64,000 bases of DNA from Setoptus koraiensis. Its lineage: Eukaryota > Arthropoda. Under the pieces are notes generated by a model. That model was not told the DNA's origin. It saw only the letters and a list, made by a program, of their open reading frames with translations, and ran no database searches. The first letter of the stretch is position 1. The number at the start of each line of letters is the position of its first letter. The DNA is taken from positions 18,228,001 to 18,292,000 of the forward strand of contig CM106585.1 of assembly GCA_048013815.1 (NCBI GenBank), written 5' to 3'. Of the stretch, positions 20,339-32,790 are shown piece by piece. The translations under genes were made by a program, and so were the position numbers.

Positions 20339-23300
20339 CTGCTCGACGGGACACGCCGGGATGGGAGAGACGGCGGGCGATGGGAGAGACGGAGACGGGA
20401 GAGACGGCGATGGGAGAGATATTATTATTATTATTATTATTGTCGGTTTTTTTGTTATTGCCTAGGCACAAGCTAGTATCGGATATGCGGACGGCGGGCA
20501 TTAGATATGGTGCGCATGTTATCATTGTTTTGTTGTGCGATTACGCAAGATTATATGCTAGGCAAATTGTTTCTAGACGAGCGATGAATCGGTGATTGTA
20601 TCGGTCAGTGGCTGCAGCGGCAGCCAACTATGAACTAGGAAGTGCTGACCACCGTAGACAAGTGAAAGGTGCCGAAACATAAACAACAACAACTATTCAT
20701 GACCGTGAATCGGGCGCCAGTTGCGAGTGTCTACCTGAGCGGTGGTGACTACTAGTCACTGACTAGACTCTAGCGGCCAATTGAATCGTCCGCGCGACTG
20801 GGCGCTTTTGTGCCGGCTTTTTGCTTATCGCCGAGATGAGTTATTGCAGCGTATTTCAGCGAGCGGCCCGGCCGGGCCGATTTGCATCGGCCCGGCCGAC
20901 TGCCGACACAGAGCGGTCAGCAGTCATATGTGAGTATTGACAGGTACTACCGAACAGGTATGCGGTGCGGCTGACATGAAGCCATATCACGCTACCATTA
21001 TTATTGTGATTGTTGTTGTTGTTGTTGGCGCGGCTGGTGTCGTTGCTGCGCCATGGTCGTGGCCGGCAAATGTGCATGACACGACGGCACCCCGGCCTCG
21101 ACCTTAACTGTCGGCCATCTGACAGCGTCCGTGCTGTTGCAACAACAGCTGACCGACTCACTGACATTGGCGCTGCCCGATGACGTAATTTGGCCGCTTG
21201 GCTCGCTCATCTTGCATAATACCGGCCCGCTAGTTGGCCACGGCGCTCGGCGCCATTTTTACATTAGCGTCGCCGGCGCGGCCGCCGCCGCAGCATTGCT
21301 GTCAGCTCATAACTGTCGGCAATCAACTGGCCAGTGGCCAGTTGATTTTCGTCGAGTTTCAGCCTCAAGTCGTCAGCCTCAAGTAGACTCACGATGGCGC
21401 TCACAAATGAGCGAGTGTGTCGTGGCCGAAATTACCTTGCCCTGATCGTGTCAGTTATTGAAAACTGGCGGCGACATTGGCCAGCCAGCGATGACAGTAG
21501 CAGAGCGGCAAAAACAAGAGCAAATTGCACTTGTTTGACACTGACAAGTGTGTGCTGTTGTTGTTGTTTCTGTCATTCACGACCACGCTTGTTTACATGT
21601 ATAAAAGTGCCGTTATGTGTGAATATCGTGAGCGTACTTGACGTACACGACCCCACTGACACTGTGCAAGTGCAAAAATAGGAAGTATGCTCAGCCCGAC
21701 GACGCAACAGCGCCAACAGCAACAAACAGCGGTACTAGTGCCGATGTTGTTATTGTGACCGGAGATGGCCGGACGTCACACGAGAGCATCGACGTTTGTG
21801 TTGCTGTCGTGTTTGTTGGTCGGCGCGTCCCATCCGACAATCTTGTGGGCAGCAACGGGGGCGCATCTCGCTGATCGCCGGCCCGTTTACAAGGTTTACA
21901 AGGCTTCATAGGTGAGTGAGTAAGGGGTGCCTATGAGCTGCGTGTGTAAGGCATCAATTACGCAAATAATAATCATGTTTGTGCGACTAACACCCACAAC
22001 AGAGACGCACGCAAAACAATGCGATCGCAATCGGTCAGCACTACTCATCGCATCACATGTGAGCATCGATGTGGCACCGCTTGCTGTAACGGTCAGTTGT
22101 GTCCAGCAAAGTTGCGGTGCTTACAAGGTGCTTACCATGTTAGTTGCATGGTAGCCATATGCTACTATTAGTCTGATCATTGGTCTGATCATTGGTCTGA
22201 TCATTGGTCTGATTGTTGGTCTGATTGTTGGTCTGATTATCGGTCTGATTATCGGTCTGATTATCGGTCTGATTATCGGTGTGACATGGTCCGATATGGC
22301 GTACGGTGGTTGTTGGCGTGTGCACTTGTTGCCGCTCAACAACACATTGGGGTGTTGACCGCAACAGGCCGTCACAGCCATTAAGTGATAAAGTTGTTAA
22401 TTATTGCTGACCGTTGCTCCGAGCATCATCTTGCGACGACACCTTCGGTCGTTGCGACATCATTCATCGCAATGGGCTCTCACATAAAAGATACATCACA
22501 TAAAGGATATGTGTCGTGTATACGAGCCAGTGGCGGACACAATTGTGTATGAGCTCGCAACCTGTGAGACGCCCTAATCGCGCAAACTGCGGCTACACCT
22601 ACGCACGTCTGTCTACCTGTACTGGGTTACATGACACTGCCGTGGAGAGGCCGCTGTCAGAACGGCGCTGTCATAACACTGCCGTCGTAGCGCTGTCATA
22701 ACAGCGCTGTCAAAACGGAGCTGTCATGATGAGAGACAACCGAGCAAGTTAATGAGTGCTAATGGTTGGCCATAATAATAGATACATGCAATAAGTGGCC
22801 GGCCAGCTTGCAAGTTGCAACCGATTGTGTGCACCGGCCATTTGCGCCGTCATTTACACTTGTGATTCGTACATTGTCTTATATATTGTCGCTGTATATT
22901 TGTCTGTATATTGTCGCTGTATGTTTGTCTGTATATTGGCGCGGTATATATGTTGCCGACGGTAGAGAGTTAGTGGCCGGCCAATAATTGAATTGACACT
23001 TTCCGACCTTGAAATAAATCGAAATCAATTGCCATTAATCAACAATGCCGATTGAACTGTCTGTCCAGCCAATCAGACAGCTCGCCTCATCTCATTCACA
23101 ATTCATAGTTCATCATCTCTCATGTTGCATGCCACTTTACAGGCCAATGTTGTTACCTGTTGCATGTGTCCTGTGGCCTGTGGACACATATCGCACACAC
23201 ACACATATCGAGCTGACCACAACAGCAGCAACAAGTGCAACAATTGCCGGCTAGCCGACAGCCGGCTTCGATGTGCCGACAATCGTGCCGTTTCCACTTA

Positions 23301-26300
23301 CTAACATTACCCTGTCGTCGTCGGCGTCGTCGTCGTCGCCGAACGCTGTTTGGCCAACGCCGAGATGAAAACCTTTTTTAACAATGGCCCGGCGACGGCA
23401 AATTGGTCTCGTTGAAGAGTCACTGATGAGCGTTGACCTTGTAATTGTTTTTGTTTTTATCCAGCGTGTGTCGTATTGCCGATGAGCTGTGCCGATGAAC
23501 GAATGAGAGTTCAAGTCGATTACATCAATTGCTTAACAAGCGCCGTCAATCTGTCTCTGTCTTGTTAGTTTCACGACACATTGTGCCACTCAAACAAACA
23601 AATTGTTATTTGCGACAACGACGACACCGACACCAACAACGACACCGACAACGACAGGCAGCTTTCGATGGGACGACAATTTCAATTGTGAGCGCGACAC
23701 AATTGCAAATCAAGCCAACTCGAAGCATGCAACTCGCCAATGACTGGCCAACTCAATATGACAACCACCAAGCCGCTGGTGTCGCTGTCACACCAGCAGC
23801 GCCAGTTTATTAGCGGCTATCTCTACTTTTTGATGCCACCAATAAACTCTTTTAAAACATCAATTTTATCAACACAAAAACCCACTTGTGCTAATTTGAC
23901 AATGTTGTGGCCCACACGCCCGAAGTGGCACACACAAATGTCAAACGATTCGCAACTACAGATCGCAATTTATCTGAGACAAATAACAGTTTGCCCAATT
24001 ATGAGCGCCTCGTCGCGTTGCTGCAACTCGCTCGTTGAACTAGAACTTGAACTTGAACCTGAATCTGCATCAAATTTGAATCAATCGCACCATTGTCAAA
24101 CGGTCGAAATGGCCAATCAACCGGTTGCATACAGTTACAGCGTGTGCAGTTATGCCGGGTATAAATGGTTGATGCAACAGCACCAATGGGCAAGCACAAG
24201 TGTGATTGATCTCGTGATTATCTGGCGACAATTACAACAACTTGTTGGCTTGTTTCGCATGCGCCCACCCGAAAGAAGATGAATCGCAATCACGGTTGCG
24301 CCCAGCCGATAATGATGCTGACGATAATTGGCTCTCGGGCCACCATTGCGCCAGCGACGATTTGCGATATTTGGGCGCCAAGCATCCCAATTTGGGATGC
24401 CCAAAGCTCGGCTCTGCCGACCGCTTGTCGCACCGGCGGACGGGCGGACGGGCGGACGGGCGGTCAGTCGGTTCAGCTCAAGCTCAGCTGGCTGTCAGCG
24501 GCAACAGCGAGCGGACTGGTGCCGACATGCGCCCGAGCGTCCGCTTGCGGGTACCCGCCACGAATACCGTGTGCTCAGACAGACGCAAGCAGTGCCGCAT
24601 TTGCCGACAAGCGTGTCCGACAGGCTGCTGTCGCATTGTCTCAACATTGATATATACATGCGACTGTTATGCAACTGTTGTTGTGTCCACTTCAACGACA
24701 TGACAGCTGAGCGTTCAACTCATGCCCGGCCGAGGCAAAATGGGCAAGTTGTGTCAGTAGGCGCCAAGAGCGCATCAGCCACGACACAGCGACCCGCTGG
24801 CCGGATCTGGCTTGGCAAGATGCGGCACATTTGAGCATGTCCACGCAATTCGTAGTAGGCATCGGGGCTGGCAATAGTGTCGCTCCATTGAGCACAACAA
24901 TAACACAATTTTCATTTGAATATTGGCACCGTGAGCGGCACCACGACAACACGTTGCGTTGTTGCGAGCGAGTTGTTGTTGCGAGCGAGCTGCAAGCTGA
25001 GAGCGCCAACAACAACCTGTTGCTATCAACTTGTTATTATAACTGGCGCATGCAAAATAACATTGCGTAACACACATATAGTTATGTAACATATGACTTG
25101 TGAACTGCAAGTCGGACGTTGTGAGACGAGCGATTATTATCATTATCATTGCAGGGCTAGCGGCCAATTTGTCGCTGTTGCGCGCCATCGTGAGCTTTGT
25201 GGCTTCCATTCAGAGTTCAACAACTCTGGGCCGAGCTCGACCTGAGACGGTCGCACTCCGACGGCACACACAAGCCGCCCGTTACAAGCACATACATAAT
25301 CACCGGCGCATATGCGTTGCGTAATGCCGCTCGCCGATCAGTTAGCCAACTGATTGGCCGCTCGACCAGTTCTCGGCCAATCGAGTTACCAATGTATACG
25401 CGCACCGACGAGCAATTCTGGCGAGGCGAGAGCGCGCCAGAAAACCGGCCAAACTGACAACTTTCAAGACCGTGATGCATACGCTGGCGAGATGAATGAG
25501 CTGGCTAGATGAATGAGCTGGCCGCATAATTGCGGAGAGGGGGTGATAACGATACTCACGTCGGCTGTAGTCGCCCTCGGCCAGGCCGTGCGGGTGTCTG
25601 GCGTGTTTGGTGGGCTGCTGCGATTGCACGTTGACGGCGTCGGACGACGCCGAGGCCTGCATGGTGTGATGGTGCTTGGCCTGGTTGTGGTGCCTGGACG
25701 ATCGCGCCTGATTTGATTGCTGATGGCTGGCGCCGCTGTCCGTGGCGGCGGCAGCGGCGGCCGGCTGTTTGGCGGGCGACGGGCCCGACTCGACAATTAT
25801 CTCCCTGTGTAGCGCATAGTCTGTTTTGAGTCGCGGCGCGCCCCCATTGCTGGCAAAATTGTTGCTCGTTGGCCGTGAGGTTATTTCTATTTGATGATGC
25901 GACGGATTCCACGATGTTTCGTCGGTGGCCGAATATTCGCCGCCATCTTGTTGTCGCTTCCGTCGGCTCAGGCCGTTGTCGAGATGTCGCAATTGCTTGC
26001 CGCTAAACTGCTGCTGATTTGTGTTCGCTGGACTGTCCATTTGTCTGGTGTTGCTCATAAGCGAATCGGCCATGAGCGACACTGCCTGTTGTTGTTGTTG
26101 CTGTTGTTGTTGTTGCTGATCGGCGGTGTGACCTATGCCGCTGCCGCTGTCGTGCGGCGACAAAAATCCGTTCACGTTGCTTGTCACCATGGGCGTGGAC
26201 AGCGAGCCCGACGGCAGCATATCGTGGTGAAAATTGTCCATTAGCGAGCCACCGTCTTGCTGCTGTTGCTGCTGTTCAAGCGCGCCCGGAGTCGGGATGA

Positions 26301-29021
26301 GGCCCATGTGTGAGTGATGGGCGTGATTGTTGATGAGCCCGTTGTGATCTGCCACCATGTCGCTCAACGATTGAGGCGACATGGTCATATTGTGCCCGGT
26401 CATGTGATTTAGCGCCGGCCGCGTGGTAGGCTGCGGCCCGGACATGCTGCCCAGGCCCGTTGTGTCGTGCAAACTGTCGGCCACTGTCGAACCGGCCAAA
26501 CTGTTGGCCACACTCGACTGTGACAGCGGCGACAAACCGGAAATGGTGGTGCTAGTCAGGTTGTTGTTGTTGTTGGCGCCGGCCAGGCTTGCTGTGGACG
26601 ACGACAGGTCGGTGGACTGGTCCAACAGAACGTTGGTGTTTGTGTGAAACAGCGACGAGCTGCTGGGCTGCTCGCAAATCACCTGCGGACACTGATGCAA
26701 ACAAAATTGCACGTCCACTTGAAAGCGAACAACAACGTCACTGCTGAATTTGAAAGCGTCAAATTTGCCTATGAGCGTTCGCTTGTCCAGCTTCTTCAGT
26801 GACGGAAATATCCTCAAATCGGTGGGACAACCGTCCTTGTCTATGAGCATTATAGACTCTTCGGTGGTGCCCGATTTGGCCAGCACGCTGCGCGCCACCA
26901 TGTCAAATATGGACTCTGTTTCGGCCTCTATACGCAAATACAGCTCGTCGCCAAGCTTTGCGCCCGTTATGTCGCCCCCGAACTTGTCTGTGATGCGCAA
27001 CTTAATTTGGGGCGCCGTGCTGGTCGCGTTCACCAGGGCCGTGCTGGCCCAAACGTGACCCATGACGTTGTAGCTGTTGCTGATGGTTCTGTTGCTAGTC
27101 TGAAAGTCGCACACCACCTTTACGTAACGGTCCGTTTTTCTCTGTATCATCGGGTGGTGCTGCACAACCACCAGCGAGGTGTATTTGCCTCGCTGTTGAT
27201 GCGAGTGTGTTGCATGTTTGCGCGATCGCGCACGCATATTTTCCCATCATCGCAAGTTCGCGTTTTCGTGCATTCGCATTTGGGTGCATTCGCGTTTTCG
27301 CATATTCATATTTTCCCATCATCGCGCGTTCGTGGTTTCGTGCGTTCGCGTTTTCGTGCGTGCGCGTTTTCGCACATTCATATTTTCCCATCATGGGATG
27401 TTTGCGCACACGCGTGTTCGCACATAAGCGTATTCGCGTGTTCGCACATTCAGATTTTCCCATAATAGCATGTTTGCGCGTTCGCGTTTTCGCATATTCG
27501 CGTTTTCGCATATCCATAGTCGCGTTTGCATGGTCGTGTTTGCATGATGGACGGTCGAGACGGACGCGAATAGAGTGGAGAGTAGAACATTATATCGAGT
27601 TAAAAATAGATCGGGCCGATTAGAGGTGCAAAGTCGTGATCGGGCGCTGGTTTCGCTGGTTCTACTTACGTCATCGCGACTCGCGCAACGCGACTGTCCC
27701 GAGAATGGAATGATCAGACTGGTGTCCGTCTGAGAGCGGCCCATCATCTCGCAACCGGCCGGCTCGTCCTTGACATACATGCGGCCCTTAAATGGTTCCT
27801 GGGTACGCAAATGCAACGTCATAACGTTAGTGTCACAGTCGAGCTTTAAATCTAAACAATCTGACCGTTGCGCGTAAATGTGCCCGTGAGCGGGTATGAG
27901 CCTATCAAAGCCGCCAACAGTGAGACTGTCGTCGCTGTTTAGGTAACATTTGCCCGTCATTGTGTTAAACGTGAACGATCTGCATAAAAATGCCTTGGTG
28001 GTGATACAGGAGTTTTGGCATTGTTCCGCGGTGTAGGCGTTGCGCATAATCTCGGGCCGGCCCAGATCGAACTCGTCGAACCTGGTGCGTGGAATGAGTG
28101 TTTGTCAGTGTCAGTCGTTATCATTGATTTGTTGTTATTATCAGTGAGTTGTTATTATTATGATTGAGTTACTCACCTGTCGAAGGTGTCGCACGAGGCG
28201 CCGTCCGAGGCGCACTGGTTCTCGAAGTAGTCAATGTTGGAGGGCGCCGGCCGGAAGGAGTCGGGCCGCGAGTGCCTGTCCTGAATGGACAGCCTACACT
28301 GTTCCGTTATGTAGTCGTATTCGCCCGAGCGGCACCGGAAGTCTTTCTCACTCAAACATAATTCTTGACATTTTAGTCTGTTTTGTACATTCTCTATGAT
28401 CTTGTTGTCATAATTGATTATGTGATAACTGGGCACCCGCTCAAACAGCCACGCTCGCTCGCAAGCGGTCACCGGTTGCACGCACACCTTCTCGAAATAG
28501 GACGTGCGATCTTGCGTGGGCACCAACACTATGGGCGGGGGCGATCTTGCCAGCGCGGTGGCCGACTGTTGATTTTGGCTGCCCATTTGTTCAACGCCGT
28601 GACATGTATGCTTTTCGTAGTCTACTAAGAAGGCGCGACATCTTGTGTTTTTTCTGCACCTATTGTTGCACTCGGCCGTTATGGGCGCCAGCGCCACCTG
28701 TGAGAAGGCACTATTTTGTTGCCGTTGGTTCATTAGTTGGCTGGGCATTAGCATGGGCCCGCCGCCCCCGGACAACGATTGATTTGTGCCCGATTGGATG
28801 GCGCTCATTGCGTTGTACAATGTCACCATGGGGCTGCCCTTGACAGTGACGCCCGTTATGCGCTCGAACGTTGTCATCATATTTGGCTGACATTGGGCCT
28901 CCGCCAGCCAGAAATTGTTGCTGTGGCCGCTCGATGGGGCCGGTTTCGAGCGCACCGGCTTGTGGTTGCTGATGAAGGGGGGCATTAGAGTGATTAGTGT
29001 CACCATGAGCGATGCCAGCAT
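20154..29021 (-). CDS. PAN/Apple-ZP domain transmembrane protein of the apical/cuticular matrix, four exons
   Basis: The gene belongs to the arthropod neyo/nyobe/morpheyus/trynity and NompA group, which shapes cuticle at the apical cell surface. The model is 29021-28177, 28081-27670, 27192-25560 and 20338-20154, phases 2, 0 and 1, giving 1024 residues. Order of parts: signal peptide (MLASLMVTLITLMPPFIS), three PAN-like modules (~44-180, 187-270, 277-355), a ZP module (~360-592), a ~235-residue Ser/Gln/His-rich linker, a furin-type RRKR (829-832), a further low-complexity stretch, one membrane helix (~983-1006) and a short basic tail ending DERLY. Furin release of the ectodomain is usual in the family. 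Introns are 95, 477 and 5221 bases. The frame is open upstream with ATGs at 29273 and 29501, so the N-terminus is uncertain. The exact family member cannot be fixed by eye. Confidence 0.85.
20343..20420. repeat. GGGAGAGACGG-type short tandem repeat upstream of PAN-ZP exon 4
   Basis: Imperfect units of GATGGGAGAGACGGCG on the plus strand, followed by (ATT)n. On the transcribed strand this is a pyrimidine-rich tract directly ahead of the exon 4 acceptor. Confidence 0.75.
22171..22280. repeat. 12-bp minisatellite (GGTCTGATNNNN)
   Basis: About nine tandem 12-bp units in three blocks of variants: three with GATCATT, two with GATTGTT, four with GATTATC. Frames through it read NQTDNQTN and IRPIIRPT. 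Confidence 0.9.
24434..24464. repeat. 8-bp GGGCGGAC tandem repeat
   Basis: Nearly four perfect copies of an 8-bp GC-rich unit. Confidence 0.8.
25560..27192 (-). CDS. PAN-ZP exon 3: rest of ZP module, linker and furin site
   Basis: Acceptor CAACAG gives RGKYTSLVVVQHHPMIQ, then ZP-C with DKFGGDITGAKLGDELYLRI and DKDGCPTDLRIFPSLKKL, ending HQCPQVICEQ. The long linker contains two Gln runs from CAG/CAA repeats. RRKRQQ follows, then poly-Ala and His-rich sequence. Donor GTGAGT at 25559-25554, phase 1. Confidence 0.85.
27237..27524. repeat. 72-bp higher-order minisatellite in PAN-ZP intron 2
   Basis: The landmark TATTTTCCCATCAT (or a close variant) recurs at 27237, 27309, 27381 and 27453, exactly 72 bases apart. 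Between landmarks are degenerate ~12-bp units such as GCGTTTTCGCAT. As 72 is a multiple of three, both strands show repeat-coded open frames that are not genes. Confidence 0.9.
27670..28081 (-). CDS. PAN-ZP exon 2: PAN module 3 and start of ZP-N
   Basis: Acceptor AG at 28083-28082; the join restores CDTFDRFDEFDLGRPEIM. It carries PAN 3 (CQNSCITTKAFLCRSFTF) and the first ZP-N strands (LKLDCDTNVMTLHLRT, PFKGRMYVKD, CEMM). Donor GTAAGT at 27669-27664, phase 0. Confidence 0.85.
28177..29021 (-). CDS. PAN-ZP exon 1: signal peptide and PAN modules 1-2
   Basis: ATG 29021 is chosen because it puts a hydrophobic run at the extreme N-terminus. ATG 29273 has a better start context but would bury that run ~85 residues in. 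PAN cysteine patterns: CNNRCRKNTRCRAFLVDY and CQELCLSEKDFRCRSGEYDY. Donor GTGAGT at 28176-28171, phase 2. Confidence 0.75.
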
Positions 29022-29753
29022 GAAATTTGCCGACACGAAATGTGCTGATTTGCGGTCCGAATTTGCTGATTTGCTACCGAGCAAATTTGCTGATTTTGCG
29101 CTTGAATTTGCTGATTTTGTTGGCGCGATTATGCCGTGCCGAAATTGTCGCTTTTGCTGTGTGTGTCTGTTGTGCGCATTTTCGTATTTTACACTCCTAA
29201 TTATAATTGTTGCACGATTGTTGTTGACATTGCTGCTGAGCTCGACGCAGGCGCCGCCTGCGGGGCCCGCCATAGCGATTCGCCTGGGGTGCTGCTGCTG
29301 CTGTCGGCTGAGCGCTTGCTGGCTAATTGGCTGGCTGTTTAATTGTGGCTGCGATTGACACGACGGAAGTGCTGTCGATGAACTAGTTTGTTGTGCTGTA
29401 ATTTTTCGCTTCACTTTTGGGCATTTCGTTGCCGGCGAGCGGCAGCATTTGGTGTTTTGTTGCAATTGCATTTGTTGGTTGCGGCGAGTTTGCCCGATCA
29501 TGGTCACTGTGTTCTGACTTGATGACTTTTCGTTGGCTTGTTTGTCGTCGTTGCTGCCGCTGATATCGGCGTCGATATTGCTCTTGTTTTGTGGTCTGTG
29601 ATTGTTGTTGCTGTTGATATTGTCTCTGCGACCGGCGCTCGCACACTGGCCAATGATCCAAGGTCCAAGACAACGCTCGACAACAACGCCAAATTGCGCA
29701 ATGTCAAAACAATGGACTTGCCAAGAGATCGTTCGTTTGCTGGCCAGACAGAG

Positions 29754-29755
<2 letters not shown>

Positions 29756-29785
<30 letters not shown>
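29756..29785. repeat. (GA)n microsatellite
   Basis: Fifteen GA units. On the minus strand they give the false Leu-Ser run PLSLSLSLSLW at the head of the open frame above PAN-ZP exon 1, one reason not to start the protein there. Confidence 0.9.
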
Positions 29786-29788
<3 letters not shown>

Positions 29789-30135
29789 GCTGCGGCCAAT
29801 TGTCGTTGCACGTCAACCAAACAAGTTTGTTTCTTAAATCGCAAACCTCGAAGCGCAGCGACGCTCTGAGGTGTCATTGTCGTTGCTGCATCGGCATGCC
29901 ACTTCCAATTACGCCCTCCCGTCCCCGGGCATGCTGCGCATGCTCGCCGCCCGAGTGACCGGTGGCGCCACCACCCTGGCAAGACGCTCCGACAACCGGC
30001 AACAGGTTGACGGCGAATACGCTGGCCACCGTTGCATCTGTCGGCCGGTCATCGCTGCCAGAGACATGACAGCAGCGGGCTACTGTGCGCATGCCGGCCG
30101 AAAAGAGTTTAACTTTAGTTTAGTGACGCTCGCAC

Positions 30136-30142
30136 CGTTGTT

Positions 30143-30173
<31 letters not shown>

Positions 30174-30236
30174 TTGTTATGGTAGTTGCTGTATTTGCTG
30201 CTGTTGTTGTTGTCGTTGTCGCTGTTGTCGTTGTTG
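30136..30236. repeat. (TTG)n with CTG/TCG variants
   Basis: Imperfect trinucleotide tract of about 100 bases with a short break near 30179-30190. Confidence 0.85.
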
Positions 30237-32681
30237 CGCGGCCGTGAACAATGTCGAGCAGCGTCGGCCAGCGTTGGCCAGCGACGGCGGATGCAGATGA
30301 GATGGAGGCGCAAGCAGCGACAATGACACACACACTCAATTTGACAGCTATTGGACAGCTGTTAGAGCTGACAGCTGAGCACAGTCGACAACAGGTGCCA
30401 CTTGCGCAATAACAGGGAGCCCAAACAGAGCAAATCATTGCGCACCCAAGGCCGATTTGCAACACCTCGCACATCGTTTCGTTATTGTTTTGTTTCATTT
30501 GCAGCCGCAGCGGCAGTGATTTTGTCCGTTGTGTCGCGGTCATATCACGGGCCTGTTGCGTCACAATTATCTAAATTGCAACATGCCAGCACTGGTCCGC
30601 TAGCTCACCTGTTGTGACTCACAACTAGTGAGCTGACAACAGGACTCACAACTGACCAGTCAGCGTCGGCCAGCCTGTCGCGGTGGCCACAGGCAGCTGA
30701 CGGCGGGCACCTAGCTGCGCGCGGTCAGCTACAATTGTCCGTCACTCACGAGTCAGCGGCGCCACCAGTCAGCTGACCACCGCTGCTTGCCACAACGAGC
30801 GCCGTGTCACGCCCTCGCGGGCGCTGCTGCCCTGGTACTTCCGGTCAGCGGTAACAGGCGGTGATTGTGTAGCTTGCATGTTGCATAATACACACAGGCT
30901 TGCTACAATGAGGCAAGTCATTTGTCGCTGGCCAATGTCGGCCTCGGCCAGCGTGTTTGTGTTGTGCGCCGGACTCGCATAGAGTTAGCAAGTTGAAACA
31001 AATGCTGTTGAACTGGTCACTCACTGTTTGTTGGTGTGAGACGGACAGTGCCGCTGTGTTCTGTTGATCTGTTACGCAACAAGTGCACAAGTTACCTTAC
31101 AGGTAACTTACAGGCTGTAAGTGTTAGCTGTGGTTGCCAGCCCATGCGACTGGCGATTGTTCTTCGATGCGGGTTTGATGACACTTCTGTGGCACTGATC
31201 ACCTGTTGCCTGTTGTATGTATGCTGCCTGGTACCTGTTGCCTGTCACCTGGCCGCTGCAGCGGCGTCGATAATCACGCCGGCAGTTTGTATTTTGCACA
31301 ACTTTGTAGTTTGTGTGCGGTTTTCTCACATTGCGCCAGTACTGCCGCCTATGCGTGATGAGTCGCTGCAGTTGTGGCCGGCGCGGCCGGCCAGACGCAA
31401 CAACAGCAACAGCGACAACAGCAACAGCGACAACAGCGACAACAGCAAGTGACTGGCCGGTGGTTTTGGTCCCTCGGATCGGCCAATTTGCTGCCGCTGT
31501 TGTTGTTCGCGGTCGCCGCGCACAATACAACACAATGCTCGCTCGCTCGCGCCGGCCGGCCGGCCGGCCATCTCCCGATGTCTGAGCGGTGCCACAGGTA
31601 AGGCGCGACAGGTAAGGCGCGACAGGCGAGGCGAGCGTCACGCGCCCCCCGTCCCCTCAGCTCGCTCATTGGCACAGCACAGAGACCGGTATCGCACACG
31701 CAGAGCGGCCGAACGCGCACAAATCGGCCCATTCAACCAGCGGCCATCCCAATCGGGCAATATGTGGCAGCCGATACGTCAGATATAGAAATGACACCGA
31801 TGGCTGCACGCTCGGCAGCGTCTTCTTTGTCCGGCCAGCCGATCAGGCTGAGCCAAAACGAGCCGAGACGACAATCACCTGAGCAGGCCGGCCTCGAAAC
31901 AATTGTTTTCGGCCGTGATTTTCAACTAATTGCTATCACTGCCATTGCTATTTTTTGTCATCCTTTCTTTGTGAGAGTTTCTCTTGCTCTCGCTCGCTCT
32001 GTTTCTGTCTCTCTGTCTCTGTTTGGCTCACTGGCTCGCTCTGCTTCTGTCTGGCCGGCTTGCTCTGGTTTCATTGTGGCCATTGCACCGTGCTCATTGG
32101 ACTGGTCAGCGGCCAAATTAGTGGCCGCTCGGGCCGGCGCATGACCATTGTACTAGTAGTAGGCCGACACCATTGCAACACAATGAAGCCATTATCGCCA
32201 GCTCGCTCATTTTTTGCCCATTTCGCTCACCTGTCGTCTTGTTTGGCTATGGCCGCGCTGCGGGCTGCACCGTCCGCCAGTGTCATCGACTCGCGCTTGC
32301 CTCGTCGGACTCTCACTGGCAACAGTGTCAGTCAGAGGTCAAGTTCGCCTGCTGCCGGCCTCTCTACACAAATACTGCCACACAAATACCATACGGCGGG
32401 CCCCACTGGCGCGTCCGTTTCGCCCGGTGGAAATGGACGCGCCCACGGAATTGATTGTGAGTTGTCGAAATAGCCAAAACACTGACAAAAGCGTCGTGAA
32501 ATATCGAACGTATGAGCAGATATTGTAAAATATTGCGAAACATTGTGAAAAATTATGCCAGACAGCGCATTGCGTTGTGCATTGTGTTTGCGCCTAATTA
32601 TTTGCACACAATGCGTCTCACGAGCCGCCGCAACCAGTGGCTTACCTGCGCCGGGCTCACCTGTGCTGAGCCGGAAGCGAC

Positions 32682-32790
32682 CTGTTGTTGTTGCCGTTGC
32701 TGCTGCTGTCGTTGCTGCTGTTGTCGGTGCTGCTGTTGTCGGTGCTGCTGTTGTGGTTGCTGTTGTTGTTGCTGTTGTCGGTGCTGTTGG
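32682..32790. repeat. TGCTGTTGTCGG-type tandem repeat
   Basis: Trinucleotide-derived array with a 12-bp superstructure (TGCTGTTGTCGG), embedded in TTG/CTG tracts. Confidence 0.85.

Larger units (their letters stand above)
20339..25559. other. Intron 3 of the PAN-ZP gene (5.2 kb)
   Basis: No further exon of the gene or nested gene was recognised. Contents include a 12-bp minisatellite (22171-22280), GCGCTGTCATAAC-like repeats (about 22655-22730), CGTCGT runs (about 23308-23345) and an 8-bp GGGCGGAC repeat (24434-24464). Longer open frames on the plus strand (for example 23740-24282) have no family resemblance. Confidence 0.5.

Noticed and set aside
23740-24282. 180-codon plus-strand frame in the PAN-ZP intron
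   Set aside because: No recognisable family, no plausible splice partners, and a composition like the surrounding intron.
27095-27623. Repetitive open frames on both strands in the PAN-ZP intron
   Set aside because: They are products of the 72-bp repeat (24 codons per unit). The spliced gene model skips this region with good splice signals and phases.
29546-29816. N-terminal extension of PAN-ZP exon 1 to 29816
   Set aside because: It begins at a non-ATG codon and its Leu-Ser run derives from the (GA)n microsatellite. In-frame ATGs occur only from 29501 on.
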